Source of the DNA: Pempheris klunzingeri
Lineage: Eukaryota; Chordata; Actinopteri; Acropomatiformes; Pempheridae
NCBI RefSeq assembly: GCF_042242105.1
Contig: NC_092013.1
Span: 19,646,618-19,710,617 of the forward strand
Direction: 5' to 3'
DNA: 64,000 nt
Below are positions 39,301 through 51,400 of this stretch, in pieces. Each line of letters opens with the position of its first letter. The first letter of the stretch is position 1. The position numbers and the translations under genes were made by a program. Below the pieces are notes generated by a model. That model had not been told where the DNA came from, did no database searches, and saw nothing but the letters and a program-made list of their open reading frames with translations.

Positions 39301-42300
39301 TCCAGTGCTTGGGTGTGTTGACAAGTAGCTAGTGCTTTTCCCCTGCTCTGATAAAGAGGCATGGCTTTATCTAGGCACAACCTCTACCTCTGCTGCTGTA
39401 AATAGGTCTTTCTGGGTGCTCCTCGGAGCCACGTCTAGACCCAGCGGTGCTCAAATAGTACAGGAACCTGCTTGGATTGATTTAACAGCTTGGTCTGTTT
39501 AACAGGGGATAAGACAGTGACCCAGTTCCCCCCCACCACCACCGCCACCACCACCACAGAGGAGCATTGGATACTCTGTCAGTCAGTAATTAGGTCCTAC
39601 TACTGTGGGAGGTGTTGCCGTCCCAAATGAATGGAAGTAATTGGATGGGGTGGCTGGTATTTTTAACGGTCTTTGTCTGGATATCGTGCTGCGAGAGCTG
39701 ACTTTGGCATGAGGCTCATGAGGAAAGTGTAAAGAAGGAGGAGGAGTTGTGCGATCTCGTAGTGAATCATAATTAGTCCACTTCAATCCTTCTTACTTCC
39801 TATTACCATCTTATCTCGCCCATATGTTTCATCGCCTCCTTCTTTATTAGTCTTGTCTAGTCTCTCTCTTATCTGTCTCTTATCCTCTCCTCTCTCCCTC
39901 TCCCCTCCTCTCTCTCACTCCCTCCTTCCATCATTTTTCTCCTCAGTCAGACCAAAATCTGACAGCAGCTTCCCTTCCTGATAACAAATGATGAGCGCCG
40001 GTCCTCGAGGATGACTGACAGGTCACGGAGACCTGACTTGGCCTTTTACCTGATCGTTAACGCCAGAGCAACAGGGGCACCGGCGGCCAATTACGGAGGA
40101 GGTTCAATCAATAGCCCTTCACTTTGCCTCCCTCTGTTGGCACCACTTCTTCTTGCCCTGACTGCCTTACTGACTGGTTAACTACCCGTCTGGGAATGTG
40201 TGAGGCGATTGCAAGCAGCTTGAAAGCCTGCATAATTACGCTCTGCCTGCAGCTGTACCCAGATAACACCAGTGATGGACGCAGTGAGCAGCTTTGCATA
40301 GGTGGGTGCAGAAGTATACCGCTCCATGTGTAGACTGGGGCGGTTCAGTTAAACGGCACCATTTGTGAGTCTTTTTACCCAAACTCTCTAAATTTTATAT
40401 CACCTCACTTGTTTATCCAGGCTTTTTCCTGTAAGTAGCCTCTGTTGTGCTCTAAAAATGTTTGATGTGACATGAGCATCTGGATGTACATAATGGAATT
40501 TGCCTCTTCTCTGTCATGCCGTATGACTTGGAGCGATGGAGAAAAGACAGGACTTGAAGTGTGTCTCTTCTCTTCTCTCTCTCTTTATTTAATTTTTTCT
40601 ACTCTTCTCTCCTGTTTGAGTGCATTAGAGACTTCTGCTGACTTGAATCAATGCTGCCCCCCCTTGTCCTATCATCAAAGTAAGATGTAAATGAATTAAA
40701 GCCATCTGCTAATAAGCCAGGGCTTGCAGGGGCTCTTTGTTTCAATATCCCGCTTTAGCTTAAAAAAAACTGGCGTTGCTCCGACAGGAGACGATCGACT
40801 CTTTGTCATCCGTTTACATCCTAGTCATTCTTTGCAGAAAGGACTGTGATTTGGGGCTCTCAGTGCTTGTTCCTTCCCTCTGATGGTGGTGTCCTTTCTG
40901 CACTGGCAAGATCAGAGTGCCTCTGTGCAATTCTAATCAGTGCAGTGGAGAGAGAGGGGGTGAGGTGGGGTAAGGTTAGAGAGAGAGAGAGTGAGACAGA
41001 CAGAGAAGAACAAGGATGTGTGCATTTGTATGAGAAAGAAAGGGGGGCAAGACAGAAGAGGAAAGGGGTAGAGAGACAGATGCTGAGGAGAGAGAAAGAG
41101 TGTGTGTCTGTGTGTTTGAGAACGAGGGGCAGGCAGGGAGACAGAGTGAGGGAGACTGCAAGCCAGAAAGGGAGAGAGAGAGAGAGAAAGAGAAAGGCAG
41201 AGGGAGGGGAATTGATATAGTGGGAGAGTGAGGGAGAGAGTGAGGGAGAGAGAGAGAGAGAGGTGGTTACGTGGAGCAGCACCCCACTTCATCAGGCAGC
41301 ATACGGCAGCCCTGCAGTGCGATCACACAGTATGGGAATGAGGCTATGAGATCGAGAACGAGAGAAAGAAAGCAGAGAGAGACGAGAGCGAGGAGGGGGG
41401 GAGTTAAAAAGAAGAGCTTGAGGGATTTGCTCGGATGAGAAGGGGGGATGATCACTGAGTCCGCTGCCTGTCGCGGATGTGAGACGGACGTGGCAACAGT
41501 GGCTGAGGTTGAGGCAGATCTGTGGTCTCCTGTGTAGAAGTAGCCGGCGTCAGGACGTTATGCCCTGTGAGCAGTGAGGGGTAGCGTGTGTGAGCCAGGA
41601 GCAGCTGCTGTGACTGCATCTGCGCTGCCTGCACGCCTCAGACAGGCAGGGGATGCAGCAAACCTCTGCCCTGAGCACACAGGCTGCTAGCTGTACCCAG
41701 CGAGGAGAAGAACCAGGTGGGCTGGGGCAGGAGTGGGGGGGCATCTGCCTCAGGAGGTAGCTAGCTTAACCTGCACTGTGGTTCCTGCGGCGATTCAGAG
41801 TCAAAAGGCTCACCTGCCGTCTGCTGGATCTCAACCTGGATTTACTGCTTTGAGAGATGAGAAGCACGTTCACTGGCGGAGCCGCACAGCCAGCAGCCTG
41901 CTGAAGAGTGTGAATGCTGGGCAGCACTGGCACCACCAAGGACACCAAGCCTTTTCCTACTGGCAGACAGCTCACCTGGAGCTTTATTAAGGGATCTATA
42001 CTTGGATTTGATTATGAATTGAGGAGTTTGGAATCAGCACACTGTGGAAATCCTAAGCCAACGTTTCTTTTTTTTTTTTCTTTTTTTTTGATGTAGGATT
42101 TTACAATATGTCTACCTGACCGTACTCCTTGTGGCTGTGGAGTAAAAGACGAAAAAAAAACAAAAAAACAAAAAATTTATTTAAGCAAATGTGTATTCTT
42201 TGATCAAAAAATAACACGAGTACCTCAACAGTACATTAGAATGCTGCTGCCTTCATTGTATGAGCCGTGTCCTAGCTCTCAAAGAGGTTGACCAATGAAG

Positions 42301-45300
42301 CCATGGGACTCAGCCAGAGCTTTACAAGTATGTGGTGAAAAGCCTGACAAATTTATTTTGGGGGAGCTGAATATTTCTGTGTTGCACCCTGATGGAGTTA
42401 CCTCTGATTTTAGAAAGAGAAAAATGACGGGGATAGTTTTAGCAGAGTAAATCATGTGTGATGTATGAAAAATGTCTGATTTAGTGATAGATTTTTTTCC
42501 TTCTCCCTCAGCCTGACAATTATCCAGTCTCCTGACTTGTAGTGTTCAGTACTGTTTATGTTTTCGGACTAGCTAGCCACTTGTTTTTACACTCGCTCAT
42601 CTGCTCACTAAAAGGAATGTTTAGTGAACCCTGTTTGTTGGAAGATGCCGTAGTGGCTCAGTCCAACATAACTAACAACACCAAGCTTCAGATGGGCTTC
42701 CTTCCCTGCACTACCTCCACCCTCGCCTGACATTTCCAGTCAGTCACACTAACACCAGTGGGTGTATATTAGCCTAGTCAGTCCCCTGCAGGGCTTGAGC
42801 TGGGCCTGCAGCACTTCCTACCCTCCTCCTGTGTTTGAGTTAGCTGGGCCCCCGCCTTTACCTTGGGAGCCCCTCACCCCCGGCCTGGACCCTGTCTCCC
42901 CCCCACCCTGCCTGGTGCTGCTGCACTCGGCTCTGCCTCTGCTGGCCGAGGATGATGTGGCAATGCCATGTGTCGTCCTCTGAGTGCCGCTGCTACCGGC
43001 TGAACGGCTTCTCCCTGCTGAAGCGCTTCCCTCTCTCGGCAGATGGGGCCTGTGGTAAAGCCCTGGACCAGCCGGTGGGAGAGTGGCTGGAGCACGTGGG
43101 GCTGCCGCAGTACGAGAGCAAGTTCCTGCTCAATGGCTTCGATGACCTACGATTCATGGTGAGTCACCTGAAGCACGTCATCTCGCGGGTCGGCTCCACT
43201 TTACATCACTCTGTCATTCCCCGTGTCAACCTAGCTGCGTTTGTCTTTTTATGTCACCACTCTGCTCTCTCACCCTCTGCTTGTCTCTCGGTGGCTCCAC
43301 TCACCACCCTCCTCCCCCCCCCCTCCCTTCTTTTCTCTCTCCCACTCACCCCTGCACCCTTTCTCTTCCTTCCCCCTCATAACTCCTCTTCACCTCTGTG
43401 CAATGCATGACCCTGCTAAGATTTATGGCCCCACACTGAATCCCTTTAAAGAATATTGGCTGTCACCAGTGGCAAGACAAATGACAACCAAAACCCATTA
43501 ACTTTTTCCCAGCATTCCCAATCATGCTATCTCATTTACTGTACAATTCTAATGCCACCCCCCCCCCCCCACCCCCCCTATATCAAATCTTCTGATTTCC
43601 ACTGGACTTCACCTCTGTGTAGATAAACCTGGAACCAAACAATCCTCAATTTTAACACATTGGAGTTTGTTTTAAACACTCTTTGCATGGTCGCTCACCA
43701 AATCTCACTAAATCCTCCACCTATTGTGCCTCTGCTTGTGACGGTCTTGCAATTACTGCACAATGTATGATTACACCGCAGCAGCATGCTCTAATGCTGT
43801 ATCTGTGGCATATACTGTATACTCTGGGTTTTAGATTACATGTTTGCATGCAGACATTCATTTTTTGATTACAAATGTATTACTTCACCAGTAAGTAAAT
43901 CATCAAAAGCCACACGATTTGTCCTCTGTGATGGCTTACAAACATGATCACACACAGATTAGTGTTTCTGGAAAGCATTGACACATTTTTTTTCCATGAA
44001 TGTTTTGCATTTTTTAGAATGCCTCCGTCAGATTACATATTGATAAATTCATTTAACCGCAGATCAAAGGACGTCCACAATCTGACTAAAAGCATTATCG
44101 TGTTTCCGGTTGAGAACATTTGCAAGGAAACTTGACACTGCATTTGCTGATGATTGTAGGAAAAAACGCCATTACGTCTTCAGTGGCCTGGTCATGTTAC
44201 TCTGGAAAAACATGGCCGTACACTGTAAATAACTAGGCCCAAAGGGTAAACGCAGACTTTTCTCAGACCACAGAGCTGCATTAGCACTATAGGCTATATG
44301 TTACATCAGTTTGTCACAGCTGAGCTCAGTTAAGCGAGCCCAGTAAGCTCAGAGGGAAAGTGGTTGTACTCACAAAGTGTTCCAGTTGAGGGCTGCTGCT
44401 CTCTAATCTGGTTTTCTTTCTGGTAAGGCATGATATCACTACATAATGGGTGTCCTTATGAACATGTGGTCATTCCTACTACGAGGTGCTGTGCAGATGC
44501 AAGCTTTAGGCTGATGTTAACTGGAGCCTGAAAGAGCAGTATGTGTGGTCCTAAGATATAGTCATTATAAAATGAATACAGTAGGGGCTGTGCGATAGGG
44601 ATTACAGCCAGACTGATGCGTCGTCCAGGCTGAAATATCAAAGGATGTTAGCTTATTGCAGATGTATTGGTATCGTGTATATGTCGGATTTAAGGATCAG
44701 TTTTACTTCTAAGCATTTTTGCGATATTTTATTTCTTCGTGCGTAAGTAGACATTAGAGTCATGAGGTTTGTTCCTATTGTATTTTTTTTTTTTTTTAAT
44801 CTCCCAGATATCAGGCTTTAATACGGATAAGAATTTTAGTCACTGTGCATGCACAAGAATTGCCTGCTAAGTTTTTCAGTAATTAAGGAAATTAAATATC
44901 AGACAAATGAAGGTATTTAATTAAATTGATGAAAAAATTTCATAAATCAGTTTTTCTTGCTGATTTGCAACATTGTCCACAGTAGCCTAACGCAACCAGA
45001 GATATTAATGAAATAGCTAACTGAGAATTAAACATACCTTTATGCTCTTTTTCCCCAATTTTTTTAAATACTTCTTTAGCGTCTCACAGCTCTAGTGTAC
45101 AGATATCCAGATATTAAAAGAACCGAGTTGAAAGATTCCACGTTGATCAAGATTTCCAGATATAATGTGATGAGGACTATGGGTCATTAGTCATTCTGAT
45201 GTTCATTTTCATGCCTCGATTAATGTGTCTGCTGGACTTGATGCATCAAGAAGATAAATCATTAGCTTCACAAGGCAAATTACCCATGGATATTTACAAG

Positions 45301-48300
45301 GATGTGGAGGTTGCAAACAAGGGAAAGGTCAGAGTAGTCAGGCAGACATTGTGAATGTTTAATATTGTGCCCTTTTAGATTCTGTCAGACGTGCTTCAGA
45401 TGTGATCAATCTAACTCAACTTGAACACCAGAATTAGTTTGTGGGTTTCATTGCCAGTCAAACACATTCTTTGTTTTTTTTTTCTTTTTAATAGCGTTAT
45501 GGTTTGTTGCTCTGATGTCCAAGCTAATGTGGCAGTGAGGCAAATTGTCTAGTGCGCAACATCGTAGAAGTTCCCATCATGCATTTACATTGCATCCTTC
45601 CAACATTAATATTGCATCAGATTCTGCAGTCCCATCTCTCGCAAACGTTATAATGTAGAACCGAACATACACACTTCAACATATAGATGAATCCTCTTTC
45701 TTTGCCAAATGATTGTTACGCCCGCTGACTCTTGAACAAAATTTGTAAACAATTCCTCCGTGGTGCAGAGCAACAGAGCAATTCTAATTCACTGTTGCAT
45801 TAACTGAGTGCATTTAGTGAGATGAAGGACTTCTACCATGGCTACGTCTGCAAGTCGTGGCAGATTAAATCAAACTACCATAGCTCATAAGCTATGTAAG
45901 AACTGAACCATACATTCCCGTCACATGTTTCAAATGCAGCATGAAATAATAAGTTTGCGGAGTCTCCCGAGGCACCATCAAACTTCAAACTGTGTTAATA
46001 AAAGTGGAGAATCTATTTTGGGCCTCTCTTACATCAGACCCCGCTTCATTTTGACCTTTATTCCAGCGATCAGTGAGTAATCTCCAAACCGCACCCTGAT
46101 ACAGGCCTCAGTATGCTGCTGCATTGTGCTCTGAAACCAATCCTGTAAGAGCAGGTTGAGTAAAGACTACAGAACATTTTAACATTCTTGGCCAGGAAGA
46201 ATCAATCTGCAGCAGTCCACGGGGAAAAACGCTTAGCTCCACATTTTCAAGGTTCTCCTTGTATCTTTATTCCTGCCCATAAACCGTAATAAGATGACAA
46301 AGCAGCAGGAGCTTCAAATATGAACAGCTACACGAAATTGACAAGAATCTGCTTGTCGGTCGAGATTTCAGGGGGTAGAAGACGATTATGGCTATTGTTT
46401 CTATGTCCTAAATTAAGGGATTGCTACAAACTGTAGTGAAACGTTCTTGTTTCCTCTCGGACCGTGTAGTTCCCCTCAGTGAGACACAGCAGCACAGAGA
46501 TCCTGTAGATGCTGCTGCAGTTATGAAGGCTTTGTTCCCTCTGAGTCGCAACAGATCAGATTGATTACTCTTGGCATGCACAATTTATTTGACTTCATTG
46601 TCCTCCCACTCTGCTGTTCCGTCGTGTGTCAGAGATGTGCATATTCTACGTGTGTGTGCATGTGTGTCGCTCATGAGTACGTGTGTGTTTGCACAGCTAC
46701 AGTTTCGCCCTGGTAGTTACAGCGTAGAACAAGTCATGATACTTTTATCGACCTATGTTCTACTGAAGCTATTTGTCGTTTGGCATATAGTGTCTCGTGT
46801 ACGAGTGCCGTATGCCTGTGTGTGAGAGTCTCTAAGTGCAGGCATTTAAATTTCTGCACTAGTACAATGGATCACTCATTTATTCTCATGTATTGTACTA
46901 TTGTCTGTCCATATTGTGTATTGTCTCTGTGCATGTGTGTGTGTGTGTGTGTGCGTGCTTGTGTACGTGTGGTTATTTGTTGCGTGTATGAGTGCGGCTG
47001 CGCGCGTGTGCCTGTGTGTGAATGTGTTTATTTTTGTGTGTCTCTTGCGTTTGTGCACATGTAGGGAAGTAACGTGATGGAGGACCAGGATCTCCGAGAC
47101 ATCGGGATCACTGACCCAGGACACAGAAAGAAAATCCTCCATGCAGCACGCAGCTTGCCCAAGGTACTTAACATCAAACGTAACCTTGGCACTGAGACAG
47201 TGACTGATGTCACAGAAAAAAGGTCAGAGTATCAACACGGACGGAAATAACAGACGAGCGTAGAAATAAAGTTGTGAATAAATATGAATGCCCTATTTTT
47301 ATAACAGGAGCAAGACTTCAATAGAAACAGTAATTATTTGTAATCACAGATACTATAGATTGAGGGGCAAGCAAGTCAAAAGTGCATGAAAGTGATTGGT
47401 ATTTTAAGTTGTACCCTGAAATGCATTAGAGTTTTAAAGGAAAAATGTAAAAACTTTGTTCTAGAGAATGGGATAAAAAAGCACTGGTCTACAATATACT
47501 GCACATGGGCTGTAGGTGGAAAAAGTCTGCAAAGTGAAGAAAACATTTAAAAAAAACAACAAAATATTGCATCCAAGCCTTCAAATGGGAACGATAACGC
47601 TAAAGACCAAGCTACAGCCATGCTAGTGGCTGTGTAAGGCTGTACAAAGGCACAGCATTGGTTTGAGCCAACTTATTATAAGCACAAGTGGAAAACCAGA
47701 ATATATACAGTACAATTCTATTTCACATATTTTTCTCAGGACAAAAAGTTACAATACCTGCTCCCTTCTGTGTGGTTTTCCCTTCACTGTAGGTAAAAGC
47801 ACTGGGCTGTGATGGCAGCACATCCCTCGCCTCCTGGCTGGATGGGCTCGGCCTGCATGAATATCTGCCCAACTTTCTTACAAGCGGCTACCGCACACTG
47901 GAGTGTGTTAAGAACCTGTGGGAGCTGGAGATCGTCAACGTAAGGAGCCATCTCTTACCGTTCATGCAGGACAATTTTGATTGTGGCCTCTTTCAGACGA
48001 TGAAGGCAGGAAATTGTTGTGTGAGTCTTGAGCTGTGACAAAAAAACCCACGAGTGCTGAACTCACGTGTTGAGATCTTCTGGACCGGTTTTCAGAGTAA
48101 GGTCTCCTTAATCACAAGATTTATGGATGGTGTTTGAGGTTAAGAAGCACTTTAAAATGCAGTACTGAAATAACAGGAGGTGCCTGATGATGGAAGCATT
48201 TGCATAAAACTATATAGCGGAAACATGACTGAGTAATTAGTAGATAGGAGGAATATGGTGACTGATGACGGAGAAGTGTATAATTTGGTTTTATCTTTAT

Positions 48301-48381
48301 GGAACACTTTATGATTATTACAAAGGGGGACTAATTTCTTTTGGGCTGAAAGTGGTGGAGGTTCCAGAGAAACACGTGTGA

Positions 48382-48412
<31 letters not shown>

Positions 48413-51400
48413 CTTCGATTAGACTTTCCCATTCTGTGACGAGGGGTCACAAATAATCATTGATTCATTCGCCGGAGTCACGAGCAAATATGATCAGGAA
48501 CCACTGAGTTACAGGAATTTTACAGGCGTTTGCTCGACCTTCACAGTGGGTTTACTCAGACTGTACATATTAACCTATTTGTTGAGGCTGACTGGCTGCA
48601 TATAATATCTTTGGTGGAGTAGTTCCAGGTAACATGCTAGCAATGCTAACAGCTCATCCCCTTTTCACATGCATGACAAGGTTAATAACCAATAACCAAT
48701 GTGATGACAAACACACGATCTGATACGGTTGATAAGCGATCGCAGGAGACTGCGTACAAGCAGTGGATGAGCTTGTTTACAGCGCATCACATTCTCTGCG
48801 CTCATCATCGCATTTCTGTGTGTGCTTGGTTGTGATATACGCAAAGACAGCGGTGGCAAAAATGGCAGAATGTGGCAAACAGCTGCAGCAGCAGCTAAAC
48901 ATACTGTATATGCAGTATGTGAGGGATGGTGTCCAGCAGACTGAGATGCAGTACAGGGGAAGATGGGTGTGAGAGCAGGGCACATTACTCTCAGTGTGCA
49001 GAGCAGCAGAACTGCCTCTGAGCATCTTGGCAGAACTCGCTTTGCCCATTACATTTCCTACATCCTCTTCAGCATCTTACAGCAAATAGTATCAACCATC
49101 AATTTGATCTACGAGCTGGTTTACATCCCCGTGTAATCCCAAGGCTCTTTATTACTATTTAAATTTTCTCTTATTTCACACACCTCATGCATACTGGTCC
49201 CACAGGGATTCTGTACATGAGAATAATGAAAACAGCACCAGAAATCCAGAGTGCAGACCAGTTGCCTCTTCTGCCTCCGACTCTCGCTGAATAAATAATT
49301 GAAGCCTTCAGACAAAGAACCGTATGAGCCTGTTATGGAATATTTTGTACCGGCAACATAATTGCAAATGTAACATTAATCATTCGACATCCACCTTTAC
49401 TGGATGAGCTTGAATGTTAATAGCCAATTATGCAAATTTGCAGTGTTAAGATAATGAGTTTTGACTACGAAAATGAACCTGTGTTTCCTCCTTTGAGGGT
49501 TTTAGCCACACCAAGCTGATACGGCACTCGTAAAAAGGTTTAAAGAGACACATGCTGTAATCTCTACTAACAGATATCTGCGTATGAAGGCAGAATCTGT
49601 TGACAAGGGGCAAGATTTTTGGTTTTCCGAAGTGTTCTGGTTTGTCCGAGTGGGATTGACCGCCCGACATTTGAGCAACAGTCTAGTGAGTAGGGCAAAA
49701 CTAGCGGGACGACATAAGAACCCAACTGCCATCATCTGATGGTGATTTGGCTTTTTATTAGCTTTTTCAAAATGTATCTGCATTCATATGCGGATATCTG
49801 TTTATAGAGATCAGCCGAAATGTCATCCGGTCTTCTGGCCCGGATATCTGCTATCCAGATATCTGCTGCGCTGGAAGGCCAGAAAAACAGGCCCTTGCCC
49901 CCAGAGGCTAAACGGTCATCAGACGATAGCCAATGGGCTCCGAGATTGTAGATGCTGTAGATTGACGTGTGTCGGGTGAACAGATATATTAATTGTCACA
50001 AATTAAGTGGATCTCACCTGTCACCATCCCATAAATCGCCACATTCTCGTCTGTTATTCAAGCACTATGTCCAAAAATGGATTGTGAATTATAGAGTGTC
50101 CCAGGAAGGAGACAGGGTTGTACTTTAAGCTTACGGCGAAACAGATTGAGGCTGAATTATTGACGAGAGTTGTTTCTGTTTGCCTGTGGATGCCTGCCAG
50201 TGAGGGGTGCATGCCATCAACTCTCTGTCAGTGTATTTTGGATATATCTCTATTAGCTTAGTCTAGATGGCTTCTTGTGTTTGAGATATTGATGCGACAA
50301 TGCACTGGAAAGTCTGCCTCATACTGTGCCGTGACGCTCTCCTCTCTAGGTTATTAAGATCGGTCCCCTGGGCCACAGGAAGAGGATCATTGCCTCTCTA
50401 GCAGAGAGACCCTACGAAGAGGCTCCGACTAAGTCTCGCCGCCTGTCCCCAATTATGGTAAGACTGGTGATGTAGAAACTGATACAGCTCACATTTGCTG
50501 TATTATAGGGCCTTCATGGCTCGCTCTTCATTAGGTGTCGAAACTCCCCTAGAGAATCCACACAAAGACAGCACAGTCCGACAAAAACGTTTTTTTCATC
50601 TGAAGCGCCTTACAGCGCCAAGAGTGTGAATCAGACTGCAGCATTATTAGTGCTACTATTTAACCATCAAAGTGCAGAAACATACTGTCAACGCTAATTT
50701 GGTTAATAGATGGGGCACGCTCAATACGCCCAATTAGAGTGGTAGTTCTGCGTATGCCCTCAATCTAACCCATATTTAGTGTCAGTGATGTCTATAAAAG
50801 ACACATCATGCTTTTTAAAATTTGAAATGGGTTCACATTTGTTTAGATTCGTTGTTGCCCAATATCTCAGCAGAGTTTGATGATATCACCCTGTTATTTT
50901 TCTTACTGAACAACAGTCAAAACAGAGCGAAGACAGAAGTTAAACAACGCTGCTTGAGAAGCTTTATTTCTATGCCAACATCATTTTGTGAGAAAATGGA
51001 TCCTTTTTTTTTTTTTTTTTTTTCCAGCAGCGGAAATCTAATTTTGGAACGAGATTCTTCAATATCATTATGTTCACAACAGTTAAACACTCAGGGCTGA
51101 TTTCCCAGGCAGATTAAACTGGGCTAAAAAGAACTGAGAATCTCCATGGAAGAGGCTCTTTTGCTGAGGATTAAGCTTGGATGTAGATCAGGGAAACCAG
51201 CCCATGTAGACACCATTGTCAAATCATTAATCTGTGTGTGTGTGTGTGTGATGTGTTTGCACTCTTTTGTGTGACTGTGTGTTTTTGTGTGTGTCTGGCA
51301 GTTCCATGACCTCCTGTCCCAGACCACATCCCCCCTCAGTCAGATGGACCCCTACACCAGTCGCTCCATGGACATGCTGCTGCCTCTGACCGAGTCGGAC

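Larger units (their letters stand above)
36043..42739 (+). other. anks1a intron, including region upstream of the internal start
   Basis: Holds a (CA)n at 36337-36386, a dispersed repeat at 36405-36655, and a purine-rich tract of about 480 bp at 40945-41420, followed by GC-richer sequence (41450-42000) that may be 5' UTR or promoter of the internal transcript. No further coding exon is recognised. Confidence 0.65.

Noticed and set aside
40860..41292. 119-140-codon minus-strand ORFs rich in Ser and Leu
   Set aside because: Produced entirely by the (GA)n polypurine tract on the plus strand.
46780..47064. Cys/Val-rich 94-codon ORF
   Set aside because: Arises from TG-rich simple sequence directly upstream of a SAM1 exon.
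48763..48972. 69-codon ORF with Gln-rich stretch
   Set aside because: No family match, inside an anks1a intron, Gln run from CAG repeats; no splice context.
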